Source of the DNA: Sphingomonas sp. PR090111-T3T-6A
Lineage (GTDB): Bacteria; Pseudomonadota; Alphaproteobacteria; Sphingomonadales; Sphingomonadaceae
NCBI RefSeq assembly: GCF_000383095.1
Contig: NZ_AORL01000019.1
Span: 1-64,000, forward strand
Length of the DNA: 64,000 nucleotides
Direction: 5' to 3'
A program made the translations under genes and the position numbers. Below are positions 17,917 through 28,311 of this stretch, one piece after another (the stretch's first letter is position 1; each line of letters starts with the position of its first letter). Under the pieces are notes generated by a model. It did not search any database and was not told the DNA's origin. It worked only from the letters and a program-made list of their open reading frames with translations.

Positions 17917-18216
17917 CTAAAATGCCAAGGTAAAGCCCGGCTTCATCAAGCTTGACCGAACCTTTCCGGCCGCCGCGTGCGCCACGCGCGGATGGAAGCT
18001 GCCCTGCAACTGGGCTGCCGCCGCCGCATCGCGGCCGGAGAAGATCTCCACCAGTGCGCTGACCGAATCACCGAAATGCGCCTGGCGCTGCTGCGCCATC
18101 CTCTCCGCCAGCACGGCGGTGCGCGTCGATGCCTGGGTGACAGCCGCGCCTGCGATCAGCAGCGCATGATCGAGCATAAGCTCGTTCGGCATGGCGGCGA
18201 TTCGATTGGGGTCCAT
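17917..18216 (-). CDS. Hypothetical small helical protein
   Basis: 99 residues from the ATG at 18216; a GTG 9 nt upstream and an ATG at 18189 are alternatives. No family is recognised. The sequence reads as two amphipathic Ala-rich helices (LMLDHALLIAGAAVTQAS and a second with DAAAAAQLQGSF) and a basic tail. Third-position GC is high, as in real genes here, but the ribosome binding site is weak. It lies 82 nt upstream of sciP on the same strand. The reverse frame over the same bases is Arg-rich and less likely. Confidence 0.4.
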   Translation of the reverse strand: MDPNRIAAMPNELMLDHALLIAGAAVTQASTRTAVLAERMAQQRQAHFGDSVSALVEIFSGRDAAAAAQLQGSFHPRVAHAAAGKVRSSLMKPGFTLAF

Positions 18217-18316
18217 AGGCAGCACCGCATCGTGGAGGGGGCTCCGAGGCTAGGGCCGAGATGGATAACGATTAGTAAACGCGCAGGCGCTTTTGCCGTG
18301 GCGTGGCGAATCGGCT

Positions 18317-19444
18317 ATGGGCGCGGCCATCATGAACGCCGATTTCCAGCTTGGGGCCGATCTCGCCGGCCGTCGCATCGTCGTGGCCATGTCCGGTGGC
18401 GTCGACAGCTCCGTGGTGGCCGCGCTCGCGGCGCGCAGCGGGGCCGAGACGATCGGCATCACCCTCCAGCTCTACGACCATGGCGCCGCCGTCGGCCGCG
18501 CGGGGAGCTGCTGCGCCGGCCGCGACATCCGCGACGCGCGCGCCGTCGCCGACAAGCTCGGCATCGCGCACTATGTCTTCGACTATGAGAGCGCCTTCCG
18601 GGAAAGCGTGATCGATCGCTTCGCCGATGACTATATGGCGGGGCGCACCCCGATCCCCTGCGTGCGCTGCAACCAGGGCGTGAAGTTCACCGACCTGCTG
18701 CGCCTCGCGCGCGAGCTGGGGGCGGATTGCCTCGCGACCGGCCACTATGTCCGCCGCGTCGAGGGTTCCGCCGGTGCCGAGCTTCACCGCGCCGCCGATC
18801 CGGCGCGCGACCAGAGCTATTTCCTCTTCGCGACCACGCAGGACCAGCTCGACTATCTGCGCTTCCCGCTCGGCGGGATGCCCAAGCCGGCGGTGCGCGC
18901 AATCGCGGCCGAGATGAGCCTTGCCGTCGCCGCCAAGCCCGATAGCCAGGACATCTGCTTCGTTCCCGACGGCGATTATGCCGGCGTCGTCCGCAAGATC
19001 CGTCCCGAGGCCGAGGCGCCGGGCGCGATCGTCGATCTGGAGGGGCGGGAGCTGGGCCAGCATCGCGGGCTCATCCACTTCACCGTCGGCCAGCGTCGCG
19101 GGCTGGAGATCGGGGGCTCGCCCGAGCCGCTCTATGTCGTGAAGCTCGACGCCGCGCAGAACCGCGTGATCGTCGGCCCGCGCCGCGCGCTGGGCGTCAC
19201 GGCCGCGCGGCTGTCCGAGATCAACTGGCTGGGCGGGGATTTCACCGGCCCCGTCACCGCCAAGGTGCGCTCGATGGCGAAGCCGGTGCCGGCGCGCTTC
19301 GATGGCGAGGCGGTGCATTTCGACGCGCCCGAATATGGCGTCGCGCCGGGGCAGGCGGCGGTGCTCTATGCCGGCGACCGGGTGCTCGGCGGCGGCTGGA
19401 TCGAGGAGACCACCCCGGCCGAGGCGGCGCTGGTCGCCGCCTGA
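18317..19444 (+). CDS. mnmA: tRNA-specific 2-thiouridylase MnmA
   Basis: 375 residues from the ATG at 18317; the ATG at 18332 (MNADFQL) is an equal alternative. The PP-loop SGGVDSSV lies near residue 26. The first catalytic cysteine is in [11 protein letters not shown] and the second in [14 protein letters not shown] SerAlaGly-type central part ([16 protein letters not shown]) and a beta-barrel C-domain follow. It thiolates U34 of Lys, Glu and Gln tRNAs with sulfur relayed from IscS. It converges on the second RND permease gene with a 17-nt gap. Confidence 0.95.
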   Translation: MGAAIMNADFQLGADLAGRRIVVAMSGGVDSSVVAALAARSGAETIGITLQLYDHGAAVGRAGSCCAGRDIRDARAVADKLGIAHYVFDYESAFRESVIDRFADDYMAGRTPIPCVRCNQGVKFTDLLRLARELGADCLATGHYVRRVEGSAGAELHRAADPARDQSYFLFATTQDQLDYLRFPLGGMPKPAVRAIAAEMSLAVAAKPDSQDICFVPDGDYAGVVRKIRPEAEAPGAIVDLEGRELGQHRGLIHFTVGQRRGLEIGGSPEPLYVVKLDAAQNRVIVGPRRALGVTAARLSEINWLGGDFTGPVTAKVRSMAKPVPARFDGEAVHFDAPEYGVAPGQAAVLYAGDRVLGGGWIEETTPAEAALVAA

Positions 19445-19461
19445 CGGCCGGGGGCGGCCGA

Positions 19462-22400
19462 TCAGTCGGCCGCGTGGCTCTTCTTGCCGCCGCGGGTGAA
19501 GAGCCAGCGGACGGCGACGAAGAACATCGGCACGAAGAAGATGGCGAGGCTGGTCGCGGTGATCATGCCGCCGACCACCGCCGTGCCGATCGCGACGCGG
19601 CTCTGCGCGCCGGCTCCCGTGGCGATGGCGAGCGGGATGACGCCCGCCACGAAGGCCAGCGACGTCATCAGGATCGGGCGCAGGCGCAGGCGCGCCGCCT
19701 CCAGAGCAGCCTCCAGCGGCGTCTTGCCGCGTTCCTCGGCGAACTCGGCGAACTCGACGATGAGGATCGCATTCTTCGCCGACAGGCCGATCGTCGTGAG
19801 CAGGCCGACCTGGAAATAGATGTCGTTGTCGAGCCCGCGCACCATCACCGCCAGCACCGCGCCGATCACGCCCAGCGGAATCACGAGCAGCACCGAGATC
19901 GGGATCGACCAGCTCTCGTAGAGCGCGGCGAGGCAGAGGAAGATGACCAGCACCGACAGCGCATAGAGCGTCGGCGCCTGCCCCGTGGAGAGCCGCTCCT
20001 GATAGGAGAGGCCCGACCAGGCCGTGCCGATGCCGGGAATCTGCTCGGCGAGCTTCTGGATCTCGTCCATCGCAGCGCCCGAGCTGTGGCCCGCCGCCGC
20101 CTGTCCCTGAATCTCGTAGGAAGCGACGCCGTTGAAGCGCTGCATCGTCGAGGGGGCCTTGGTCCAGCTATAGCTGGAGAAGGCGGAGAAGGGCGCCATC
20201 GTGCCGTTGGATGAGCGGACATGCCACGCCGCCAGATCCTCGGGCGTGCCGCGATAGGGGGCGTCGCCCTGGATGTAGACACGCTTCACGCGGCCGCGAT
20301 CGACGAAGTCGTTGATGTAGGTGCCGCCGAACGCCGCCGAGAGGGTGGAGTTCACATCGCTCTGCGACAGGCCCAGCGCGCCGACCTTGGACTCGTCGAC
20401 ATCGATATGGAGGTGGGGCGTATCCTCAAGGCTGCCGAGGCGCACCGCATCGAGCAGCGGATCGGCATTGGCCTCGGCGATCAGCTTGTCCTTGGCGGCG
20501 GCGAACTCCTCATTGGTGAGGCCGCCCTGATTGAGAATCTCCAGCGTGAAGCCGTTGGTCTGGCCGAGGCCGCGGATGGCCGGCGGCAGCACGGTCAGCA
20601 CGCGGGCGTCACGCATTCCGCCGAGCGCCTTCTGCGCGCGCTGGGTGATGGCGTTGGCGCTGTTCTTGGGGCCCTTGCGCTCGTCCCACGGCTTCAGGAT
20701 CAGATAGGCTTGGCCGACATTGTCGCCCGAGCCCGAGAAGTTGCGGCCCGAGTTGGCGAACATGTCCTGCACATCATGTTCCTGATGCAGGAAATATTTC
20801 TCCACCGCCTGGCTCACCGCCATGGTCCGGTCCTGCGTGGCGCCGGCGGGCAGGAAATATTGCACGATCGCCTGGCCGATATCCTCGGTGGGCAGGAAGC
20901 CGGTGGGCAGTCGCACGAACAGGAACAACAGCAAGCCGACCACGCCCACGAAGGCGATCATGAACCAGCGCGTCCGCTCGATCACATAGCCGACACCGGC
21001 CTGATATTTCTTCACGCCCCGGTCGAAACGGTCGTTGAACCAAGTGAAGAAGCGCGTCGTGGTGCGGTTGAACGCGTTGTCGCTCTTGTGCTCCTCATGC
21101 TTGGGCTTGAGGAGGGCCGCGGTCAGCGCCGGGGTCAGGATCAGCGCCACGATCACCGACAGCACCATCGACGACACGATGGTGATCGAGAACTGGCGAT
21201 AGATGATGCCCGTCGACCCGCCGAAGAAAGCCATCGGCAGGAACACCGCCGACAGCACCATGGCGATGCCGATCAGCGCGCCCGAAATCTCGCCCATCGA
21301 CTTCATGGTGGCGTCATGGGCGGAGAGGCGTTCCTCCTCCATGATGCGCTCGACATTCTCGACGACCACGATCGCGTCGTCGACGAGCAGGCCGATCGCC
21401 AGCACCATGCCGAACAGGGTGAGCGTGTTGATCGAATAGCCGAACAGCGCCAGCACGCCGAACGTGCCGAGCAGCACCACCGGCACCGCGATCGCCGGGA
21501 TCAGCGTCGCCCGCCAGCTCTGGAGGAAGACGAACATCACGATGACGACCAGCACGATCGCCTCGAGCAGCGTCTTCTCCACCTCCTCGATGGAGAGCTT
21601 GATGAAGTCGGTGCTGTCGCGCGGGTAGGAGACCTTGTAGCCGTCCGGGAAGATGTTGGAGAGCTGCTGCACGCGCGCTTTCACCGCCTCCGCCGTCTTG
21701 AGCGCGTCGGCGCCGGGCGCCAGCGACACGGCGAGCGCGGCGGCCGGATGGCCCGAGAAGCGCGAGATCGAGGTGTAGCTTTCCTGCCCCAGCTCCACCC
21801 GCGCGACGTCGCCGATGCGGACCACGGAGCCGTCGCTCTCGGTCTTGAGGATGATGGCGCGGAACTGCTCGGGCGTGTTGAGGCGCGATTGCGCGGTGAC
21901 GGTGGCGTTCAGCTCCTGCCCCTTCACCGAGGGCTGGGCACCGATCAGGCCGGCGCCGACCTGCACGTTCTGCGCCTGGATCGCGGCCGACACATCGGCC
22001 GGCTGGAGCTGGTGCGCGTTGAGCTTGTACGGGTCCATCCAGACGCGCATCGCGTATTGGGTGCCGAAGGCGTCGACCTCGCCCACGCCGGCGACGCGGC
22101 TCAGCGGGTCCTGGAGCTTGGAGACCATGAAGTCGGCCACGTCGGCCGACGCTGTCATGTTCGAGCTGTCGTAGACCGCCACCAGCATCAGATAGTCGGG
22201 CTGGCGCTTCTGGACGTTCAGGCCCTGCTGCTGCACCTGCTGGGGCAGGCGGGGCAGCGCCTGCTGCACCTTGTTCTGCACCTGCACCTGGGCGATGTCC
22301 GGGTTGGTGCCGTTGTTGAAGGTGGCGGTGATCTGCACCGAGCCGGTGTCGCTCGACGTCGACTGGAAATAGAGCAGGCCGTCGAGGCCGGTGAGCTGCT

Positions 22401-22602
22401 GCTCGATCACCTGGGTGACCGAATCCTGGAGCACCTGCGCCGAGGCGCCCGGATAATTGGCGTTGATGCTCACCTGCGGCGGCGAGATGTCGGGATATTG
22501 CGCGATCGGCAGGTGCGTCACCGCGCCGATGCCGCACAGCATGATGACGATAGCGATGACCCACGCGAAGATGGGCCGTTCGATGAAATAGCGCGAGATC
22601 AT
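19462..22602 (-). CDS. RND efflux transporter, AcrB/MexB-like permease (second system)
   Basis: 1046 residues. The order is typical of the HAE1 group: MISRYFIERPIFAWVIAIVIML at the N-terminus, QYPDISPPQVSINANYPGASAQ, a TM4 with LLVDDAIVVVENVERIMEEE, a long periplasmic loop with RLPTGFLPTEDIGQ, and a second bundle ending GGKKSHAAD. HAE1 pumps export hydrophobic and amphiphilic drugs by proton exchange. Its start overlaps the adaptor stop by 4 nt (ATGA). There is no outer-membrane factor gene beside it. Confidence 0.95.
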   Translation of the reverse strand: MISRYFIERPIFAWVIAIVIMLCGIGAVTHLPIAQYPDISPPQVSINANYPGASAQVLQDSVTQVIEQQLTGLDGLLYFQSTSSDTGSVQITATFNNGTNPDIAQVQVQNKVQQALPRLPQQVQQQGLNVQKRQPDYLMLVAVYDSSNMTASADVADFMVSKLQDPLSRVAGVGEVDAFGTQYAMRVWMDPYKLNAHQLQPADVSAAIQAQNVQVGAGLIGAQPSVKGQELNATVTAQSRLNTPEQFRAIILKTESDGSVVRIGDVARVELGQESYTSISRFSGHPAAALAVSLAPGADALKTAEAVKARVQQLSNIFPDGYKVSYPRDSTDFIKLSIEEVEKTLLEAIVLVVIVMFVFLQSWRATLIPAIAVPVVLLGTFGVLALFGYSINTLTLFGMVLAIGLLVDDAIVVVENVERIMEEERLSAHDATMKSMGEISGALIGIAMVLSAVFLPMAFFGGSTGIIYRQFSITIVSSMVLSVIVALILTPALTAALLKPKHEEHKSDNAFNRTTTRFFTWFNDRFDRGVKKYQAGVGYVIERTRWFMIAFVGVVGLLLFLFVRLPTGFLPTEDIGQAIVQYFLPAGATQDRTMAVSQAVEKYFLHQEHDVQDMFANSGRNFSGSGDNVGQAYLILKPWDERKGPKNSANAITQRAQKALGGMRDARVLTVLPPAIRGLGQTNGFTLEILNQGGLTNEEFAAAKDKLIAEANADPLLDAVRLGSLEDTPHLHIDVDESKVGALGLSQSDVNSTLSAAFGGTYINDFVDRGRVKRVYIQGDAPYRGTPEDLAAWHVRSSNGTMAPFSAFSSYSWTKAPSTMQRFNGVASYEIQGQAAAGHSSGAAMDEIQKLAEQIPGIGTAWSGLSYQERLSTGQAPTLYALSVLVIFLCLAALYESWSIPISVLLVIPLGVIGAVLAVMVRGLDNDIYFQVGLLTTIGLSAKNAILIVEFAEFAEERGKTPLEAALEAARLRLRPILMTSLAFVAGVIPLAIATGAGAQSRVAIGTAVVGGMITATSLAIFFVPMFFVAVRWLFTRGGKKSHAAD

Positions 22603-23807
22603 CGGGCGGCGCCGGACCGGCCGTTCTTGCCCTTGCCCTGTGCGGGCGCGGCGTCGATCGCTGCCGCCTCGGCCTGGGAGCCGGTGGAGAGGACGGCGTG
22701 CACGGCCTGACCGGGACGCGCCTTGCCGCTGCCCTCGATCACCACCCGGTCGCCGGCGGCGATGCCCTGCGTCACGACCCAGCGATTCTGGTGCAGGCCC
22801 TCATCGGTGACGGGTTTCTTCACGATCTTGTCGTCGGGGCCGACCACCAGCACCGTCGCGGCGCCGCGCGGATCGTGGACCACCGCGGCTTCGGGCAGCA
22901 GGAAGGCATCCTTGCGCATCGCCTGGCTCACCACCGCGCGGACATACATGCCGGGCAGCAGCAGCCCCTGCGGGTTGGGGAAGCGCGCGCGCAGCGTCAC
23001 GGCGCCGGTGGCGGTGTCGACATTCACTTCGGAAAATTCGAGCTTCCCGGCCTGCGGATAGTCGCTGCCGTCCTCCAGCTTGAGCCGCACCGCCGCTTCG
23101 TTCGGCAGCGCGCCGCCGGCGGCGATCGCTTTCCTCAACTGGAGCAGCTCGGTCGAGCTTTGCTGGATGTCGACATAGATCGGATCGAGCGTGGTGATGG
23201 TGGCGAGCGCGGTGGTCTGGTTCGCCGTCACCAGCGCGCCGGGCGTCACCGACGAGCGGCTGATCCGGCCCGAGATGGGCGCCAGCACGCTCGTATAGCG
23301 CAGGTTGATCCGCGCCGTGTCGAGCGCGGCCTTCTGCTGCTGGATGGCGGCCTCGGCCTGGCCCGCGGCGGCGCGGGCGTCGGCGGCATCCTGCCTCGCG
23401 ACCGCGTTGATCTTCTCAAGGTCGGAATAGCGCTCGGCCTTCAGGCGGGCCGCCACCGCATTGGCCTGAGCAGAGGCGAGCTGGCCCTGCGCCTGCCCCA
23501 CGGCGGCGCGGTAGAGCGCGGGATCGATCAGGTAGAGCGGCTGGCCCTCGCGGACGAGGCTGCCCTCGGTGAACAGCCGCTTGAGCACCACGCCGGACAC
23601 CTGCGGGCGCACGTCCGAGATCAGATAGGCATCGGTGCGGCCGGGAAGCTGGGTGTCGATCGCCACCGCTTGCGGTTTGGCGACGACCACGCCGACGGTG
23701 GGCGTGGGCTTGGGCGGCTGCTTCTTGTCGCCTCCGCAGGCCGCCAGCGCGAGCAGCGTCGAGAGCGCGAGAATGCGGGGCGTGCGGGGTGAGATATGGC
23801 CGATCAT
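22599..23807 (-). CDS. RND efflux periplasmic adaptor lipoprotein (AcrA/MexA-like), second system
   Basis: 402 residues. The N-terminus has a lipoprotein signal with a LALAAC lipobox (cleavage before C24), then GGDKKQPP. Barrel-sandwich halves flank an alpha-hairpin (about residues 95-170); DVRPQVSGVVLKRLFTEGSLVREGQPLYLID is typical of AcrA. It is lipid-anchored and docks the permease to an outer-membrane channel. It is the first gene of this operon; a palindrome at 23833-23848 may control it. Unlike the first RND system, this adaptor is a lipoprotein. Confidence 0.94.
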   Translation of the reverse strand: MIGHISPRTPRILALSTLLALAACGGDKKQPPKPTPTVGVVVAKPQAVAIDTQLPGRTDAYLISDVRPQVSGVVLKRLFTEGSLVREGQPLYLIDPALYRAAVGQAQGQLASAQANAVAARLKAERYSDLEKINAVARQDAADARAAAGQAEAAIQQQKAALDTARINLRYTSVLAPISGRISRSSVTPGALVTANQTTALATITTLDPIYVDIQQSSTELLQLRKAIAAGGALPNEAAVRLKLEDGSDYPQAGKLEFSEVNVDTATGAVTLRARFPNPQGLLLPGMYVRAVVSQAMRKDAFLLPEAAVVHDPRGAATVLVVGPDDKIVKKPVTDEGLHQNRWVVTQGIAAGDRVVIEGSGKARPGQAVHAVLSTGSQAEAAAIDAAPAQGKGKNGRSGAAR

Positions 23808-23832
23808 GAGCGGCGCGCATCATATGCGTGTG

Positions 23833-23848
23833 TTACATGCGAATGTCA
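23833..23848. promoter_or_regulatory. Imperfect palindrome upstream of the second RND operon
   Basis: TTACAT and ATGTCA arms match at 5 of 6 positions around GCGA, 26 nt before the adaptor start. The TACAT...ATGT pattern recalls AcrR-type operators of enterobacterial acrAB, but no regulator gene is adjacent. Confidence 0.3.
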
Positions 23849-23870
23849 GGGGCGAAATGAGGCCCGGCCG

Positions 23871-23911
23871 CATAAAAGAAAGGGGCGGCCGGCACATGGC
23901 CGACCGCCCCC
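23871..23911 (-). terminator. Rho-independent terminator after the TonB-dependent receptor gene
   Basis: A 12-bp stem with one mismatch (GGGGCGG... arms, 23882-23910) is followed on the minus strand by a T-rich run (TTTCTTTTATG), just past the receptor stop. Confidence 0.8.
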
Positions 23912-23932
23912 GAGGCGATGCTTCCGATCGGA

Positions 23933-26461
23933 TCAGAAGCCGAAGTTGATCGTCCCCGAGATCGTGCGCGGAGCGCCGATGTACGCGAACGGGATCGAGG
24001 TGTTCGACGTGTTGGAGCTGAAGCCGCCAACATAGAGCTTGTCGAACAGGTTGGTGATGCTGAGCTGCACCCAGGTGCGGTCGTTCAGACCGAGGCCCTC
24101 GAGCGAGTAGCGCGCATCCAGGTCGACCAGCGTGTAGGCCGGAGCCTTCGCGCCATAGACCTGCACGCCGTTCGCCATGACCGGCAGGTTCTGGTCGTTG
24201 ACGTAGCGCGGACCGGTGCGCTTGATCTGCGCGCCGATTTCGAGCGGGCCGAAATTGCCCTGCGCGCGGCCGCCGACGGTGTAGGTCGGCGAGTCCGATT
24301 CACGCTTGCCGGCGGTCAGGAACTCGCTGGTCGCGCCCGACTGGACGTTGTCGAGGATCTTCGACTTCAGGTACGAACCGAAGCCGTAGAGGGTGACCTG
24401 CGGGATCGGCTGGTACGACACCGAGCCGTCGACGCCATACTTATGCACGGTGCCGAGGTTGCGGTAGATCGTGATGTTCTGAATGGGATCGTAGGACGAG
24501 GCCAGACGGTTCTGGTAGAAGGTGTACCAGCCCGACAGCTCCGCCTGGATTTTGCTCGACTTGTAGCGGACGCCCGCGTTCAGGTTGTCGGTCGTCTCCG
24601 GCTTGGGCTTGGAGATCGGGTTCGACAGCGGATAGGCGAAGGCGTTGTACAGGTTGTCCGTGCCCGGAACCTGAAGGCCCTTGTCGTAGCTTCCGAACAG
24701 GCTGAACTTCGGCAGGAAGTTATAGACGAAGCCGGCGCTCGGCAGCACCTTGTTGTAGTTGATCACGCGATGCTGCGGGCCGACATAGGTCGGGTTCGCG
24801 GCGAGGAAGGCAGCCTGGTCGGCGGCCGAGGGGATGCAGTCGACGAAGCCGCTGCCGCCCGCTTCGCTGATGCAGTAGTTGGTGAGATCGCGCTTGAAGA
24901 ACGGCGCGCGGACGCCGGCGTTCACCGTCAGCTTGCTGTCGAAGAAGGTGCCGCGATACTCGCCCGACACCTGGTTCAGGATGGCGTAGGAGAGACGGTT
25001 GCGCTTCTCCATCTTGTTGCCGTCCGCGTCGAGGATCGGGTTCTCGATCGGGTAGAGGCTGACCGCATGGCCATCGGCCTTCAGATAGCCGACTTCGCCG
25101 GTCTGGCGATGGCGGCCATGGTCGAAGGTGTAGGAGACGCGGATCGTCTGGGTGCTGTTGATGTCATAGCGCAGCGAGGTGAGGATCACCCAGCGGTGCG
25201 TCTCGGTGTGGCTCGGCGCGTAGACCTCGACCTGGTCGAGCGTGTCGCCGTCGCCGTTCAGGTCGACGCCGCCGAAATAGGGCTTGCCGCCGATATAGCC
25301 GGTCAGGTTCGTCGCCGGGGTGCCAGCCTTCGAGTAGGTGCCCTCGAAGCCGGTGACGGCGCTGCTGCCGCCGTTGGCCTTGACGATCTGGTAGCTCGGA
25401 TCGACCGTCAGGACGAGGCCGTCGGCCAGCGTGAAGCGCGAGTTCACGCGGATGTTGCCGGTGTGCGACGGGTTGTAGCTGTAATCGAACAGCGAGCCGC
25501 AGGGCACGGCCGCCGGAACGTCGGCGTGGCCGGCGATCGCGGGCGCCGCGGTGCAGCGGCCCTGATCGTACTCGCGCTCGTCCTTGGTGATCGGGAAGCG
25601 GTTGGTCGCGGCCGAGCCGACGACGCGCGGCGCGTTGTTGGTCGGCGACTGCGTCAGATCCGTGCGGAGCGGGATCGACGAGAAGTTGCCGTTGCGGCCG
25701 ATATTGTAGTTGCCGGCCACCGAGACGAAGTCGCCATTATCGCCGATCGGCTGATAGATCTTGGCGTTGTACTGATACTTCTCGGTCTGGTTGGCATGGT
25801 TGAACGGATTGACGTTCGACGCATGGCTGGCCGAGATGAAGGCGCGGGTGCCGAACGGCGTGAAGGTGCCGGTGTCGACCACGCCGAACATGTGGAGATA
25901 GTTATACTCACCGAACGACGCCGCGAGGCGGACGTGGAAGTCCTCGGTGGGGTTGCGGATGGTGTAGTTGACGGTCGAGCCGGTGGCCGACGCGGTCGGG
26001 CTGTCGATGTCCGTCGAGCCGAGGCTGACGTTGACCTGATCGATCAGCTCCGAATCGAGCTGCTGCTGCGAGTAGATGGCATAGTTGCCGGTGTCGTTCA
26101 GCGGGATGCCGTCGAACGTCTGCGAAATGCGGCTCGAGTCGAAGCCGTGGATGTTCAGCGTACCGCCCGAGTTGCCATACGGGTCGTTGTTCTGGAAGCT
26201 GACGCCCGGGATCATGTTGATGATGTCGTCGATCGACTGGCCGGGGCGCTGATTCTTGATGAAGTCAGAATTCAGCACATAGCGCGCCTTGGGCGTATCG
26301 GGCAGCGACACGCCTTCGAGCGGCTTGATGCGCGAACCGGTGACGAGGATTTGCGGCTGATCGAAATCCTGCGAGCCCGTCGACTGCGCGAAAGCCGGCG
26401 TGATCGCCGCCAGCGCGAGAAGCGACACGGACGCGCGTGCGCTAAGCTTCACGATATTCAC
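23933..26461 (-). CDS. TonB-dependent outer-membrane receptor
   Basis: 842 residues from the GTG at 26461 (AGGGG 10 nt upstream). Starting here gives a clean Sec signal peptide ending PAFAQ. A plug domain follows (about residues 35-170: ILVTGSRIK, QSIDDIINMIPGVSF, NIHGFDSSRISQTFDGIPLND), then a 22-strand-type barrel ending in Phe (GTINFGF). It imports a ligand with TonB energy. The gene lies 177 nt downstream of a trehalase gene on the same strand, so trehalose or a related glycoside is a plausible substrate, though this is inference. Confidence 0.92.
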   Translation of the reverse strand: MNIVKLSARASVSLLALAAITPAFAQSTGSQDFDQPQILVTGSRIKPLEGVSLPDTPKARYVLNSDFIKNQRPGQSIDDIINMIPGVSFQNNDPYGNSGGTLNIHGFDSSRISQTFDGIPLNDTGNYAIYSQQQLDSELIDQVNVSLGSTDIDSPTASATGSTVNYTIRNPTEDFHVRLAASFGEYNYLHMFGVVDTGTFTPFGTRAFISASHASNVNPFNHANQTEKYQYNAKIYQPIGDNGDFVSVAGNYNIGRNGNFSSIPLRTDLTQSPTNNAPRVVGSAATNRFPITKDEREYDQGRCTAAPAIAGHADVPAAVPCGSLFDYSYNPSHTGNIRVNSRFTLADGLVLTVDPSYQIVKANGGSSAVTGFEGTYSKAGTPATNLTGYIGGKPYFGGVDLNGDGDTLDQVEVYAPSHTETHRWVILTSLRYDINSTQTIRVSYTFDHGRHRQTGEVGYLKADGHAVSLYPIENPILDADGNKMEKRNRLSYAILNQVSGEYRGTFFDSKLTVNAGVRAPFFKRDLTNYCISEAGGSGFVDCIPSAADQAAFLAANPTYVGPQHRVINYNKVLPSAGFVYNFLPKFSLFGSYDKGLQVPGTDNLYNAFAYPLSNPISKPKPETTDNLNAGVRYKSSKIQAELSGWYTFYQNRLASSYDPIQNITIYRNLGTVHKYGVDGSVSYQPIPQVTLYGFGSYLKSKILDNVQSGATSEFLTAGKRESDSPTYTVGGRAQGNFGPLEIGAQIKRTGPRYVNDQNLPVMANGVQVYGAKAPAYTLVDLDARYSLEGLGLNDRTWVQLSITNLFDKLYVGGFSSNTSNTSIPFAYIGAPRTISGTINFGF

Positions 26462-26638
26462 TGTGGAATTCCCCTGTTGTGTAGACCCTGACGAAGAGTA
26501 CTTCGCGCTGCTAGCGGGGCGACTAGCGCTGGCAAATGTCAGATTTGCTACGACGGGCGACTTATGTCGCACTGCATCATTTTGGCGCTAAGGTGTGGCG
26601 CAAGGGACACAGTTTTCGGTGGAACTCGTTGGAATTCT

Positions 26639-28311
26639 TCAATTTCCGCTGGGAATCCCATAATCGGCGGCCAGGGCGCGGGTGACGCCGTTGGTCCATC
26701 CGAAGCCGTCCTGGAGCGGATATTCGCCGCCCCGCCCCCCCGGCGATTCTCGACGTCATATTTCTCGACGAGCTTGCCGGACGCCCGATAGCGGCTCGCC
26801 ACCGTGCCCAGCCAGCGCTCCGCGATGGTCTTCGCCAGCGCCGGCTCGCCGTTGCGGCGCAGCCCCTCGACCGCCACCCACTGGAGCGGAGCCCAGCCGT
26901 TCGGGATATCCCATTGCTGGCCGTTGGCGATGGTGGTGGTGCGCAGGCCGCCCGGCGCGAGGAGCTGGCGGCGGACCGTCTGCGCCACCGCTCGCGCCTG
27001 ATCGGGACGCGCGGCGCCCACGAACAGCGGGAAGAGCGTCGCCGCCGTCACGCGGCTGGTCGGCTTGCCGGTGCGCCATTCGAGATCGGCGAAGCGGCCC
27101 TCGCGGCCGGCCCAGAAATCGGTGCGCAGCGCATTGGCGCGGGCATTGGCGCGCGCCGTATATTCGCGCGCGCAGGCCTGATCGACGGCGCGGGCGCAGG
27201 CGATCGCGATCATCCTCTCCATGCCGTACATCAGGCTGTTGAGGTCCACCGGCGCGATCTCGGTGGTGCGGATGGTGCGCAGGTCCTGCGGATCGGCGAG
27301 CCAGCGCGACGAGAAGTCCCACCCGCTCTCCGCCGCCGAACGCAGGTCGCGATAGAGATGGCCCGGCACGCGGCGCGAGGTGGCGGCGGTGGCGACATCC
27401 TCCGCATAGCTCTCCTCGCGCGGGGTGGCGCGCGCGTCCCAGTAGCGGTTGACGAGGTCGCCATTGGGCAGTCGGGCGACGTGGAACCGGGCCTGGCCGG
27501 GGGCGAGCCCGTCCTCGCCGCGCATCCAGAAGGCATGTTCGCGACGCAGCGCCATCAGCCGCCGCCGGAAGGTGGCGACATCGCGCGCGGGCGACAGGCC
27601 GAGCATCAGATAATAGACCGGCGGCTGCGAGCGGCTGAGATAATAGGTCCGCGTGCCGTTCGGGATATGGCCGTAGCGCTCGATCAACGCGGTGAAGTCG
27701 TCGATCATGCCCTCCACCAGATCGGTGCGCTGGTCGCGGACCAGCCCGAGCATGGTGAAGTAGCTGTCCCAGTAATAGATTTCGCGGAAGCGTCCGCCGG
27801 GCACGACATAGGGGCTGGTGAGCGCCAGCGCCGAGCTTCCCGGCGGCACCGCGCCGGGCTGGCGGGTGAGCACCGGCCACAGCGCAGCGATGTGCGCGAG
27901 CAGCGGCGTGTTGGCGGCCCCCGCCTGGGGAGGCGGCGCCGAAGGGGCGGCGGGCACGGTGAAGTTGGCGAGCACGAAGCGCCGCAGCGCGGCCCCGCCC
28001 TTCAGGTGCGCGGCCTTGTAGTCCGTGAGAATCTGGCCGGGATCGCGATTGGGAACGGCGTCCGCGAACGTCTTGCCGTCGGGGAAGATCTTGGCGATCT
28101 GCACGTCGCGGAATAGCGGGCCGTAGATGTCGGCCGGGGTCGCGACGACCGGGCCGCTCACCGTCGAGAAGCTCGTGGCGTCCGGCAGGCGGCGCGGCGC
28201 GGGAGCAGGGGCGGCGGCGGCCGCGCCGGCAAGCCCGATCAGGGCAAGGCGGGACAGGACGGGCGCCAGACGCGACCAGGAGAGACGACCAGCGGAGATT
28301 CGAAACGACAT
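26639..28311 (-). pseudogene. treA: Periplasmic trehalase (GH37), interrupted by a one-base frameshift near the C-terminus
   Basis: Starting at the ATG 28311, a signal peptide (about residues 1-33) precedes a GH37 trehalase. Signature 1 is PGGRFREIYYWDSY near residue 171, signature 2 is QWDIPNGWAPLQW, and LVEKYDVEN follows near residue 513. In known trehalases this EKYD motif carries the catalytic base. Then, at 26730-26741, within GC homopolymers, the frame breaks. The conserved tail [15 protein letters not shown] is encoded in the next frame and ends at a stop at 26639. Adding one G to the GGGG run (26730-26733) would restore a 557-residue protein with the usual GGGGGEYPLQ loop. As read, an aberrant tail runs to 26548. 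This is either a real loss or a sequencing error in a homopolymer. Confidence 0.85.

Noticed and set aside
17835-17976. CtrA box upstream of sciP
   Set aside because: Only TTTA-like half-sites with wrong spacing were seen, not TTAA-N7-TTAA.
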